From Sphingomonadales bacterium (GTDB taxonomy: Bacteria; Pseudomonadota; Alphaproteobacteria; Sphingomonadales; Sphingomonadaceae), in the NCBI GenBank assembly GCA_016721875.1, contig JADKHG010000002.1, forward strand, positions 1-64,000: a DNA stretch of 64,000 nucleotides, written 5' to 3'. Shown piece after piece: positions 12,270 to 23,289 of the stretch. Position 1 is the stretch's first letter; every line of letters begins with the position of its first letter. Both the position numbers and the translations under genes were made by a program. The notes beneath the pieces are model-generated. The model ran no database searches and had not been told where the DNA came from. It saw only the letters and a program-made list of their open reading frames with translations.

Positions 12270-12653
12270 TCAATATTCGCTGGCAAGCATGATGGTCAGC
12301 ACCCGCCGCGTCACCGCAGGATTGGCCGGGTCTTCGCTGCCAAAGCGCAAGTCGCGGTCATAGGCGTCAATCTTCCAGAACACCGTCTCAACCGGCTTGG
12401 CCGGTCGCGTCGTGGTCCAACGCCCATCGCTATCCTGATAAATCGCGCCAAAGTCCCGCTCGCCATACGGATTGTTTTCTGGGGTAAACGCATCAAACGC
12501 CTCGACCAGCTCACGCACCCGCGATTGATCCGACAAAGGCAATGCCCGAAAGCCCTCGGTCGCCACTGCAACACAGGCCAACCCCATCGCCTGCCGCGCC
12601 CGGTCATTCAAACGCGCAATCTGCGCGGTGCGGGATAGCACAGCGCCGCTCAC
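12270..12653 (-). CDS. DUF3768 domain protein
   Basis: A 127-aa protein recognised by the motif chain AFDAFTPENNPYGERDFGAI, VFWKIDAYDRDLRFGSEDPA and RRVLTIMLASEY, the signature of DUF3768 proteins of alphaproteobacterial plasmids and ICEs. The biochemical function is unknown. It starts with GTG at 12653, which overlaps the stop of the preceding gene (GTGA), so the two are translationally coupled. It is complete and undamaged, unlike many neighbours. Confidence 0.75.
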   Translation of the reverse strand: MSGAVLSRTAQIARLNDRARQAMGLACVAVATEGFRALPLSDQSRVRELVEAFDAFTPENNPYGERDFGAIYQDSDGRWTTTRPAKPVETVFWKIDAYDRDLRFGSEDPANPAVTRRVLTIMLASEY

Positions 12654-12838
12654 AGCACCGCCCTCCCGCCAGCTTCACACAGCAACGGCAACCGCCCAAA
12701 ATCCTCGCGCTCGCCCAGACGGTTTGCCAAACGCTGCACACATTCCAACGGCAAGCCATTGTCATGGGCGAGATCGCGCAGATAATCCTCTCGGGTTTCC
12801 GCCCCACAGGCCCGATATTGCAACAGCACATCATCCAT
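12650..12838 (-). CDS. Small acidic hypothetical protein, 62 aa
   Basis: ATG at 12838 lies eight bases after a strong ribosome-binding site (AAAGGAG) on the minus strand. The product starts MDDVLLQYRACGAETREDYL and continues RDLAHDNGLPLECVQRLANR. No domain recognised. It is the first gene of a three-gene coupled run with the DUF3768 gene and the basic 64-aa gene, so the promoter of that run should lie in 12840-12950. Longer in-frame extensions (to 12967) run through GC-rich, probably untranslated sequence and are rejected because of the ribosome-binding site. Confidence 0.6.
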   Translation of the reverse strand: MDDVLLQYRACGAETREDYLRDLAHDNGLPLECVQRLANRLGEREDFGRLPLLCEAGGRAVL

Positions 12839-13448
12839 GATCCCAACTCCTTTCGGCAAAGCCGCATTCGACATGCGACATGCGGCTCTGCCTTCCGGCG
12901 AGGATGGGAGGGGGAGGGAAAGCCGGAATCGATGCCCTGGCGCGGGCCAGCGGGCGAAGCCCGCCACACGGGGGTGTCTATTTCCGGTTTCGGGAACGAG
13001 AGGGCAAAGCCCTTGGTGTTCCTGACCAAGCAGAAACAGAGGCGATCAGCCGACCATCACCGCAACGCGGCCAATACCGGCACCCTCGCAGCGGCGTGAC
13101 GCAGACGGGCGGTGTGGCGGCAAGCGAAACGGGGACAAGGCTGTTGGCCCAAAGGGGCAGCGCCGCCAGTCCCCAGCGAAAGCGTGCCCGTCGCCTGACC
13201 GGCAAGGAGAGAAGCGAGAGTGCCAGCGGGTCAGCCAAAGAACGCCGCGCCCTCAGGAGCGCAACGCGCGGAAAAGAGCGCGACCTTAACTCCTCCCGCT
13301 CAACCCCAACCGCTCCTGATCGTCACCCGGATGGGCCGGGACACAGGCCCGGTTCGCGCAAGCGGATAGAGCAGGTTGCCCGAAGGGCAGCACCATTGAC
13401 GTTGCGCTTCCTTAACACGCCGCCTAAGCTCTGATTAGAGGTGATTTG
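12839..13448. other. 610-bp stretch without a convincing gene
   Basis: Open frames exist here but their predicted proteins are Arg/Ser/Gly-rich and look like shadows of GC-rich non-coding DNA. One perfect hairpin is visible: GCGGGC-GAA-GCCCGC at 12950-12964. The stretch separates the minus-strand DUF3768 run from the plus-strand defence block, so it should contain both divergent promoters. No clear sigma-70 boxes could be picked by eye. Confidence 0.5.
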
Positions 13449-16400
13449 ATGCCAAAGCGAAGTAGTGCACGTACTGGAAGTGAGTTATTCATTGTTGATA
13501 ACAGTGAAGATGACTGGAAAGCACTTCGCTATCTTAAAGACTGGTGCGAACTATCCAAAAGCATCGACATTGCGTCAGGGTTCTTTGAGGTCGGCGCGTT
13601 GTTGGCGCTCGACGGAGAATGGCAAAAGCTTGATAAGATTCGCATCCTGATGGGTGATGAAGTTTCTCGCAGGACAAAGCGTGCTTTTGAATCTGCATTG
13701 TCTGCCGCGTCGACCGCACTCGATCAAAGCATGGAAAGTGAAAAGCAGCGCAATCACTTCCTGAAAGGCACTGCTGCAATCGTTGCAGCTCTGCGGGACG
13801 GGAAAATCCAGTGTCGCGTTTACCGCAAGGATAAGTTCCACGCGAAAGCCTATATCACGCACGCCCGAATGGAAGTGGTGGGATGGAGCCCTTGTGGGAT
13901 CATCGAACTTCACATTGCCGGGGCTAACGGAGAATATTGAACTTAACGTTCAGGTCACCGGCGCGCCTGTCGCTGTCTTGCAGGAATGGTACGACGAGCA
14001 CTGGGAGGAGGCAGAGGACGTTACGCCGGAAATTCTCAAGACCTTTGAACGGCATGTTCGGGAGTATCTTCCGTTTGAGGTTTATACACGCTCGCTTCAG
14101 CAATATTTCCTTGGTCACGAAGAGACCGCCAGCGAGTGGGAAAAGGATAGGTCCCGCATTTTCCCCGTTCTCGCGCGGTATCAGCAGGATGGCTATGGTG
14201 GCCTGCTCAAGCGGGCCGACAAATATGGCGGCGCATTTCTCTGCGACGGTGTCGGTCTGGGCAAAACCTTCATCGGCTTGATGCTGATCGAACGCTTTGC
14301 CGTTCATGAGAAGAAGAACGTGGCCTTGTTCGTCCCCAAGTCTGCGAAAACACCGGTTTGGGAGCGGGAACTGCGTAAGCGCCTGCCCGATGTGTTCAGG
14401 GCTATAGCCGCCTTAAAATTTTCAGCCATACCGATCTTATGCGGGACAAAATGCAGGAGGAGCTGGATCGGGTCGGAGAAGAAGCTGACGTCATCATCAT
14501 CGATGAAGCCCATCATTTCCGGAACACCGGAACCAAAGGCGAGGAGGGTGAAGGCCGGAAGTCCCGCTATTGGCGGCTCTATGATCTGGCAAAGGGTAAG
14601 CAGATGTTCCTGCTAACCGCCACGCCAATCAACAACCGGCTGACTGATTTCCAGCACATGGCTGAGCTGTTTACCCAACACCAATCTGACCATTTTTCCG
14701 GAGGCACGCTCGGTATCCATTCGCTGCCCGGCTATATCCGCCAGCTTGAGAAGAAGATCGAAGCCGAGATTTACGGCAATCGCAGTGATGAAGAACAGGT
14801 TGAGATGAATTCCGCCGACGTTTCACTCCGCCTCTCTGCGGACCCGCTCTTCGATGCCCTCGTCGTCCAACGCAGCCGCAGCTATGTGAAGGAAAGCATG
14901 AAGCGCGAAGGCGATGGGGACGTGATGTTCCCGGAACCGCGCAAGCCAACCGTTGCCGAATATTCCGTCCGGCAAACCTATGGCAAATTGCTCGATATGG
15001 TCGCTGACGCTTTCCACAAGCGCGATCCCCTGTTCGTGCTCGGCATTTACAACCCCTACGCCTATTACAAGGGCGACAGCGAGGACGTGGCGACAGCGTT
15101 GGAACGTGGCCGCCTGAAACAGGTCGTCGCCCTCATCCGAACCAGCTTTCTCAAACGGTTTGAAAGCTCTGCCGACGCGTTCCGGCAATCCTGCTGGCGG
15201 CTGATGATGAAGCTGCTGGCATGGATGGAGGTCCATTGCGAGACCGAGCATGAGCGCGCGAAGCTAGACCGCTGGAAACGCAAACATGCCAAGCTGCTGG
15301 ACTACACGCCGCAGAAAGACATGTTCGACGAGGACGAGGCCGAAGACGATCTGGTTCCGCCCGAGTTGCTTGAAGCGGTCGAAAAGCTGTCCCGGAAGGA
15401 TTTCAAGGTTGACGAGATTATCGACCATACCCTCGCTGACCTCGAACAGGTCGCGGATTTCCTTATTGAGCTAGAAAAATTCAAGCCCAGCCAAGACCTG
15501 AAGCTCAAAAAGCTGATCCAGCTTCTGACCAAAGACCCCGTCCTGTCGAAACACAAGGTGCTGATCTTTTCCGAATTTGGAGATACCGCGCGTTACATTG
15601 CGGAGGAGCTTAAGAAAGCAGGAATCGAAGGTGTCGATCAGATTGACAGCGGCACCAAGGGTGATCGCGCGACGATCATCCAGCGGTTCGCGCCTTATTA
15701 TAATGAAAGCTCCAGCGCCGAGCAGAAGGGCAAGGAAATCCGCGTTCTTGTCTCGACCGACGTGCTTTCCGAAGGCCTCAACCTTCAGGATGCGACGCGG
15801 CTGATCAACTACGATCTGCACTGGAACCCAGTGCGGCTGATGCAGCGCATCGGCCGCGTTGATCGCCGCATGAACCCGCAAATCGAAGAGCGGATTGTTG
15901 CCGGCCATCCAGACCAGAAAGACCTGCGCGGCACGGTTGCTTACTGGAACTTCCTGCCGCCCGATGACCTGGATGAACTTCTCAAGCTCTACGGCAAGGT
16001 CGCCCACAAAACCCTGCGCATTTCCAAGACGCTCGGCATCGAAGGGCGTCAGCTCTTGCGTGAGGATGACGATTACGAAGACCTGCGCAATTTCAGCGAG
16101 CAATATGAAGGTCAGCGCAGCCCGGACGAGGATCTGCACCTTGAATGGCAGGACTTGCTCAATGCCACGCCCGGCCTTGACGAACAGGTTAGCGCCTATC
16201 CCAACGGCATTTTCTCTGGGAAGCAGAACCTCAAGCCCGGCACGCGCCAAGTCTTCTTCTGCTACGCCCGCCCCGCGCATGACAAGGCGGCGAGCGAGGC
16301 ATCAGGCGAGGATGTCTGGACCGCAGAAGCAGGCGACGTGCAATGGTACCTCTATGATGTCGCATCGGGAGACATCCGCGAAGACGCACCGATGATCGTC

Positions 16401-16571
16401 GGTGCCATCCGCTCAACGCCCGAAACCCCGCGCGCCACGCAAATGGAGGAGGCCAAGCTCTCCGACATCCGCATCGCGGTGGAAAAGCACATCGCGAAAA
16501 CCTTCCTGCGCAAGGTTCAGGCCCCGGTTGGCGTCAAGCCGGTGCTGAAGGCGTGGATGGAACTGAACTGA
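13449..16571 (+). pseudogene. PLD-domain SNF2-type helicase (putative defence protein), two frameshifts
   Basis: A ~1040-aa protein with an N-terminal phospholipase-D-like nuclease domain (FHAKAYITH, an HKD-type His-x-Lys, and VGSSNFT) followed by a superfamily 2 helicase. The helicase has Walker A CDGVGLGKTFIGL, DEAH box VIIIDEAHHFRN, motif III LLTATPINN, and a C-terminal RecA domain with LIFSEFGDTARYIAEEL, LVSTDVLSEGLNLQ and MQRIGRVDRRMNP. Two indels break it, near 13885 (just after the HKD motif) and near 14405; the remaining 700 codons are intact. Related PLD-helicases occur in DISARM-like and other restriction systems, where they recognise or translocate on invading DNA. It begins the block that continues with the methylase 38 bases downstream. 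Confidence 0.85.
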
Positions 16572-16609
16572 CCGCAACCGAACTGAATCAAGTGGGGCAA
16601 TAGACGATA

Positions 16610-19600
16610 ATGACGGACATCACCGCCGAAGGACTGGCCAAGGTCAACAGCTTCCCCCGCCTGGTCGATCTGCTGCGCGACAAGCTCGAATGGCCGATTC
16701 CAGAGGATTACGGTCTGGAAGACGTCGTCTTTGAATATGAGCCGCACGAACTGGGCCTGAAGGATGAGGACGCGGCAAAACTGCGCGAAATCCATCAGCT
16801 TCGCCCGCTAGTGACGGGTCAGCCCTGGGGCATTTTCTTCCTGTCGTTCGAAAACAAGGCGATGTCCGTCACCGTGCTGCGCCGTATCCTGCGTAAGCTG
16901 GTGGTGACGAAGCGCGGCGATGCGAAGGATGCGGACCGCGCGGCGTGGCTGAAGGAAGACCTGATCTTTGCCGCCAATTTCGGCCAATCGGGCGAGCGCG
17001 AGTTGGCCTTCGTCCATTTCAGCGATGCGGCCTCCACGGGTGATCTGCCGGTGATGAAGGTGCTTGGCTGGAATGCGCGCGATACGCTGCTGCACAATCG
17101 CCACGCGGCGGGATTGCTCTCCAAACAGCTTGGCTGGCCCGATGATGACAAGGATCAGACCGCTTGGCGCAACCAATGGGCAAGCGCGTTCGAGGTGGGC
17201 CACCGCGAGGTCATCACCACCTCTCAGGAACTGGCCAAGCGCCTTGCCGCGCTGGCGGGGGACATCCGCGCCCGCGCCAATCAGTTGTTGTCCGCCGAAA
17301 CTGAAACCGGCCCAATGCGCACCATGCTGGAGGCATTCCGCAAAAACCTGATCCACGATCTGGACGAAGACGGCTTTGCAGACATGTTCGCCCAGACCAT
17401 CTGCTACGGCATGCTGGCAGCGCGGATATCCCGACCCGTCGGGATCATCGCTGACAATCTGGCCGACATGGTGCCGAAGACCAATCCGTTCCTGAAGGAG
17501 CTGTTCGCCAACTTCCTGCACATTGGCGGGCGCGACAAGCGGCAGGGGATGGATTTCGACGAACTGGGCGTCCGCGATGTCGTGGACATGCTCAACCGCG
17601 CCAACATGGAAGCCGTGCTGCGCGACTTTGGGGACAAGAACCCCAAGGAAGACCCGGTCATCCACTTCTACGAACTGTTCCTGAAGGAATATGATCCGCA
17701 AAAGCGGATGCAACGAGGCGTGTTCTATACGCCCCGCCCGGTGGTGAATTTCATTGTGCGCGGCGTGGATGAAATCCTGCGCACCGAATTCGGCCTGCCG
17801 CTCGGGCTGGCCGATACCAGCACTTGGGGCGAACTGGCCGCGCGGAATGACGAGATCACGGTTCCCGCTCATGTCGATCCCAACGACCCCTTCGTCCAGA
17901 TCCTCGATCCAGCCACCGGAACCGGCACCTTTCTGGTCGAGGTGATCGACTTGATTCACAAGCGGATGGTCGAGAGCTGGACGGCGGAAGGAAAGGCGGC
18001 GGCGGAGATCAAGGCGGCGTGGAACGAATATGTGCCACTACACTTGCTGCCGCGCCTGACCGCGTTCGAGCTTATGATGGCACCCTATGCCATCGCGCAT
18101 ATGAAGATCGGGCTGAAGCTGGTGGAAACCGGCTATGCCTTTGGTTCAGATGAGCGGGCGCGCATCTTCCTGACTAACGCAATGGAGCCGCCTCATGATC
18201 TGGGCTCCGAGCTCAGCTTTGTTTCGGAAGCTTTGGCACATGAGGCTATGGCTGCAAATACAGCGAAGAGTGTATCGCCCTTCACCGTCATCATTGGGAA
18301 TCCCCTACGCAAATTACTCAGCGATCTTGGAATGTCGGCGCGAGCGTTGGTCGACCGGTACCGAAATTTCCGTGGGGCTGCCATTCGGGAAAGGAACCAG
18401 CTCCAATTCGAACGAAACATACAAGACGATTACGTAAAATTTTTGTCAGTATCTCAATCACTTATAGAAAGATCTGAGTTTGGGATTGTATCCTTTATAA
18501 CTAACGGTGTTCTACTATCATCATCATCACTGCGCGGCGCTAGAGAAAATCTATGGAATAGCTTCAACTCGATTTTTGAACTAAACCTACACGGTGGCAC
18601 AAATGAGAAATTTGAAAATTCAGCGCAAGACCAAAATGTATTCGACATAGCCCAGATGGTGGCGATCCATTGTTATGTTCGCTCGGGTGAGTCGTGCAGT
18701 GAAACAATGAATTATGCTGAATTTTCTGGGGATCGTGAATCAAAGTACGCACGACTCCTAGATTCATCTATTAAAGGCCTCCCGTGGCGCGCTGTGAAAC
18801 CCGACAATGAAAACTTTTCTTTCTCACCTGGAGACGAGGGTGATTTCGAATTTAGAATGCGCATTGATGACATTTTTGTTCAGTATGGAGCAGGCATCAA
18901 AACTAACAATGACTCGATCGTCATAGATTTTGATCAGTCCCAACTATATAAAAAGGTTATAGATTTCGATGAGATTTTCCAATCTAAGCCTCCAAGATGC
19001 TCCGATTTTTGAAATCCAGTATCGCCCGTTCGATTACCGGAAAATATTCTTTCATAAGGATGCGGTGACGAGTCGCTCTTTGCCCACTATGAAGCACCTA
19101 TTAGGCCATGATAATATAGGACTTATTGCATCAAGCACTTGGACTACTCCTGATAGGTTTAGCGTTTCAGTATCGAAGTGCGTAGTTGAAATGAAGACCG
19201 GCACGCATGATCGCGGGACAACCTTCTTTCCTCTTTATAGGTACGAAAACATATTTGCGGGTAAAGCTGAAAGAGTATGCAACCTTAGCGCCGATTTCGT
19301 ATCCGACTGGAAGGAGGCCACCGGCGTCGATTTTGACAAATCAGAAAAGGCAACGGGCAGAATACCACTGGGCCAGAAGACGTTTTATCATGGTTGTTTT
19401 TTCTGTTTCATTCGCCAATTTATCGCGATAAATTCGCGGCAGCCCTTTCGCGCGGTTTTCCAGTAGTACTTCTTCCCGCAACGCTTGAGGTGTTGCGTGA
19501 GGGCGTTTCGCTAGGACGAGAACTAATTGCCCTTCATACGATGGATAAAGGCGTCGCACCTGCCTTGAACGCCCCCGAAATCCGCTTCGCCGGAACCGGC

Positions 19601-19933
19601 GGCGCAGGTCGAAAAGGGCTATCCCGAATACACAAACGGCAAGGTCACGATCAACGCCTCCCGCTGGTTCGAGGACGTGCCCAAGGCCACCTGGGAGTTC
19701 CACGTCGGCGGCTATCAGCCCTGCGAAAAATGGCTCAAGGACCGCGCCGCCAAGGGCGGCAAAAGCAGTCGGACGGCCGCGTCCTGACCGACGAAGACAC
19801 CCTCCACTATCGCCGCATGGTCACCGCCCTAACCGAAACCCGCCGCATCATGGCGGAAATCGACACGGTGATCGCGGACCACGGCGGCTGGCCGGGGGCG
19901 TTTAAGGTGGGCGGGGTGGAGGCAACGGGGTGA
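16610..19933 (+). pseudogene. Type-ISP-like N6-adenine DNA methyltransferase with specificity domain, frameshifted
   Basis: A ~1105-aa methyltransferase. The first 560 codons are clean: a helical N-terminal domain, YEPHELGL and RGVFYTPRPVVNFIVRGVDE, then the AdoMet motif DPATGTGTFLVEV. Motif IV, expected as NPPY, lies at 18297-18310 but reads NPLRK because of a compensating indel pair (about 18303 and 18330); the other frame gives PYANYSAI. The C-terminal target-recognition part (YRPFDYRKIFF; TINASRWFEDVPKATWEFHV; GGYQPCEKWLKDRAAKGG) matches the end of type ISP restriction-modification enzymes. It is broken near 19000, 19410, 19605 and 19760. Type ISP proteins fuse nuclease-helicase and methylase; here the helicase is the separate upstream gene. 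Stop at 19931-19933 overlaps the next start. Confidence 0.82.
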
Positions 19934-20869
19934 ACCCGTTCGACAAGCTTTTGGAGTTGGGCTTCAAGGGGACCGGAAAGCCAGTAAAGGGTGAGCGCTC
20001 CAAGCCTGCCGCGCCAACTCCAAAGCAGCCAAAATCGGCTAAGCCTGCCCCCAAAAAGAAAACCAAGCAGCCCAAGCAAAAGCCCAAAGAGCGCAAAAGT
20101 TCGATCACCCTCGTGACGCGCAATGGCCTGTTGATTGCGATGACGCCTGCCGACGTGCGCCGCCAGCAAAGCGCGATTGATTCCGCAAAGTCCACCAAGC
20201 GATCACAGCAGATTACGCATCAATCAAGAACAAGCCCAAAGGTAAAGTCGATTGAACAGCAAGTGCCTGCTCCTCGGCCATCACTCGACCAGGTTATGGA
20301 TAGAATGATCGCGGACTTACCCAATCGTTCGATGCCGGAACTCCACCAGCAATGGAGGAATGTGATCGGCAGAATAGCTGCTGGGAAGGGCAAGGGGCTT
20401 GGCCGGTTTCGGGATGCCGTAATGGCGGAATGGGGACGTCGATACCAACTGGCGCTAGACGATCCGGATCATTTCGATTGGCCTTCTACTGAGGCTCACC
20501 TTGGCGACGGAACGCTCAAGGCCGGACAATGGCTCAATGAGGGGATGCTCTCCTATCTCGGCTATCGGGTCGGGCGCACGAAGGGTGTGAGCGACACCGC
20601 GCGTCGCCATATTCTGGACGCGATGTTTTCGGCACACTGCCGCCAGTCAACGGTCTGGACTATGTCCGCCAATGGGCGCGCGCCGTCGACGTCACCAGCG
20701 GCTTCAGAAAATGGCTCAAGAACTGGCCGCATTTGTCGTCAACGCAAAGCGCCGGAAGTCGACGGACATGTCTAGCGCAATCGCAGACTGGGAAGATGAC
20801 CTGAACTATCTGCACAAGACGTATTATGTTGGAAAATTTGGCTTTGGTTGGCCGAGAATTGGTAGTTGA
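19930..20869 (+). pseudogene. Lys/Pro-rich protein of the defence block, unknown function
   Basis: GTG at 19930 overlaps the methylase stop (GTGA), so it should be translationally coupled to it. Residues ~15-60 are a basic, disordered linker (KQPKSAKPAPKKKTKQPKQK). The folded C-terminal part includes WPSTEAHLGDGTLKAGQWLN, LSYLGYRVGRTKGV and, after two indels near 20638 and 20700, a tail with DWEDDLNYLHKTYYVGKFGF and GWP. I have the impression of meeting this tail in helicase- and methylase-linked proteins, but I cannot name a family. Expected joined length is ~312 aa. A DNA-binding or subunit-bridging role is a guess based on the basic linker and coupling. Confidence 0.6.
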
Positions 20870-20885
20870 ACGGGGGTAAGCCGCA

Positions 20886-21738
20886 ATGACTAACATTCGG
20901 GAATGGATTGATAGGCAAGACAAATCGGCACAACGATTGCCGCAGCTCTTGCCAATCTTGATCCGTCAAGCGCGGATGGAAATGCCAATCACCTATGGGG
21001 ACGCCGCACTTGAACTGGGCGTGCACCACCGTGCCATCCATCATATCGCAGGGTACATTGGCTTCACCCTCGATGCGATTTCCAGACGCGAGGCTGGAAA
21101 CGCAGACCGCCACCGCCTCTGCATGCACTTGTGGTCAATAATGTTACGCAGCTGCCAGGTAGGGGCATCAACGGTGACATGTCTTCAGAAGGTAAAAAGG
21201 CGAAATCCCGCGATAGGAAGAAGGCTGTTTTGAAGGCAGTTTATGCCGAATTGAAGGACTATTCACATTGGGACGATCTGCGTGCGCTGCTTAATGTGCA
21301 GCAAGCGGCAAGCGACCTATCCGACGCTGTAAAGAAGGCCCGAGATTCGAAAGGTGGAGGTGGCGAGGGGCCAGAACACAAGGCGCTGAAGGAATATGTG
21401 CTAACTCACCCGAAAATTGCAGGGCTGCTCGTGGGAAGTGACCACGGAGAGCCCGAGTCTCCTCTTGCCAGCGGAGATCGAGTCGACGTTGTCTTCAAAC
21501 GTCGCCACCTTCGCGTTGCGGTCGAAGTGAAACCGAAAAGGGCGAGCGACGGAGACAAGCTTCGCGGGTGTGTTTCAATGCCTGAAATACAGAACGGTAC
21601 TTGAAGCTGAGTCGGCACCGGGGACGAGCCATATAAAGTAAGGGTTCTATTGGTTCTGGGCGGCCCATTCCTCACGAAGTAACGCAAGTCGCAAATCGGC
21701 TGGGAATCGAAGTCAAAGGTGATGTTACACCGCTTTGA
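20886..21738 (+). pseudogene. HTH plus PD-(D/E)XK nuclease-like protein of the defence block
   Basis: ATG at 20886, 14 bases after the previous stop, gives MTNIREWIDRQDKSAQRLPQ and a helical segment ITYGDAALELGVHHRAIHHI reminiscent of the winged-helix of alkyltransferase-like proteins. The C-terminal part has the spacing of a restriction-endonuclease fold, RVDVVFKRRHLRVAVEVKPK (Asp, then Glu-x-Lys), followed in another frame by FQCLKYRTVLEAE. Four indels (near 21120, 21565, 21640 and 21700) break it. Joined length is ~280 aa, ending VANRLGIEVKGDVTPL at 21738. If real, this is the cutting subunit of the block; the assignment is by motif only. Confidence 0.55.
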
Positions 21739-21936
21739 GTTGAATCCGTTTGACTCAGTAGACCAGCGGTGAGAATTGATGCTGTCCGCCGAGATGGTGG
21801 GTGGAAATGAACCCGACGGGTTCTTGATGGGTTGTCACCGGATGGTGGCGGTTGAGCGGTTCAACCACCGTCTCATTCCGTTGGTTTCCCATTGCCAACG
21901 CCGTTCAGAATTCGTCCTCCTGATAAGGAAGACTAC

Positions 21937-23279
21937 ATGAACCCTGAACGAACTTCTCATTCGATTTGAAACCGTAGACCGCCAGACCGAAGGGCCTGTA
22001 ACGCGGCTGATCGGCTTTGCGCGTGCACGCAATTTGTTGCCATTGCTCGACGCCGCTGATCTGGAGGCTAATCCTCGCACCGCGAAGGTTGGTCAGATCA
22101 CTGCCGACATCATGGAATCGATCCAGACAACGCCGGAGCTGTTCCCCTTCAAGACGAAAGGCATCCTCGTCGCCTCGGCCAATTGCCGGGAGCTGGAACG
22201 ACGGCGATACCATATGACCTTCGACAACCCGGCGATTGAGGGGATTCTCGATGGCGGTCACAACACGCTCGCTATCGGTCTTCATATACTCGGCGCGGCG
22301 GGTGTTGAGGCTAAGGAGATCAAGAAGGTCAAGACCTGGCCCGAATTGTCGCGGGAAGCGCATCACGACAAGGTGAAGGCGCTTAAAGGGGCGGCTGCTT
22401 CGGGTGAAGGCGGTCCGCTCGATTTCCTCGTTCCGCTGGAAGTGTTGATCCCGGCGGACTCGGATGATGAACTTGCGCTGGCCGAATTTACTTCGTCGCT
22501 GTTCGAAATCTGCGCCGCACGAAACAACAACCGCCAGTCGCAGACGAGGCCAAGGCGAACAAGAAGGGCCTCTATGATTATCTGCGTGGAGTGTTCCCGC
22601 CGACATTGCCAAGCGGGTTGAGGGAAGTCGAACGACGGCGGCGACGTGAAGGTACGTGATATTGTGGCGCTTCGTGATTCCACTTCGGCTGCTAGGTTGC
22701 CTGAAGGGGGTTACGCCGCCGCGCATCGCCGACATTTATAGCGGCAGCGGTGGCGCTCAATGGCGTTCGATGCGCTGATAGAGCATCCAGAAGTGGTCCA
22801 AACAAACAGCAGATGGCACCTTCGAACTCCATAACGTGGCAATCGCCAGCGCACTCAAGATCGCGGGCGATCTGCCATCGCTGTTCGACCAGCTCTCTAT
22901 GCTGCGTTTCCGGGGGCATATAACCGTAATCAGGGCAGCTTCGGCCTTTGCGGTGCAACGCCTGCCGACAAGCTCAAGTCCAAACCTAGACGCCATACGG
23001 GAAGTTGAATTCGGCCTATCGCTACCCTGATGGTTTCATTGTGCCCTTAGCCGTTGGTTGCGTGCTTTGCTCAAGTCGGACGCCGAAGGAAAACTGACAT
23101 GGAAGACTGATCCGGCCAAGTTCATTGACAAGCACCTCGACGAAATTGTCCGCAAGTACAAAGTGCTAATTCAAGCCTTTGGCGGCGATGCACAAAAGAT
23201 TGGCAAGAACGACGGCAGCTATGCGCTGGCGTTGGACGCCTTCGAAACCGAGCTGCTCAAGCTCGCGCAGAATTCGTGA
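21937..23279 (+). pseudogene. AIPR/DGQHR-like protein, frameshifted
   Basis: ATG at 21937 follows AAGGAAGA. After an early indel (~21945) the frame reads LLIRFETVDRQTEGPVTRLI and GFARARNLLPLLDAADLE, then PFKTKGILVASANCRELERR and IEGILDGGHNTLAIGLHIL. The DGGH motif in a beta-rich context and a later stretch of ANKKGLYDYLRGVFP type resemble the abortive-infection AIPR and DGQHR families. The C-terminal part is in several frames (FDQL..YAAFPGAYNRNQ; YPDGFIVPLAVG; ending FETELLKLAQNS at 23279). At least six indels occur after ~22520. Joined length is ~445 aa. Family assignment is tentative; a phage-defence context fits. Confidence 0.45.
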
Positions 23280-23289
23280 GGAGGTGGTC

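Noticed and set aside
12880..13434. 184-codon plus-strand open frame
   Set aside because: The product is Arg/Ser/Gly-rich without any domain, has no ribosome-binding site, and lies in a GC-rich gap between divergent transcription units.
16808..17959. 383-codon minus-strand open frame
   Set aside because: Antisense shadow of the methylase N-terminal part and AdoMet domain.
13449..19933. Naming the helicase-methylase pair as DISARM
   Set aside because: A DISARM locus should include a DUF1998 protein and a second helicase; neither is visible, and the methylase C-terminus looks like type ISP.
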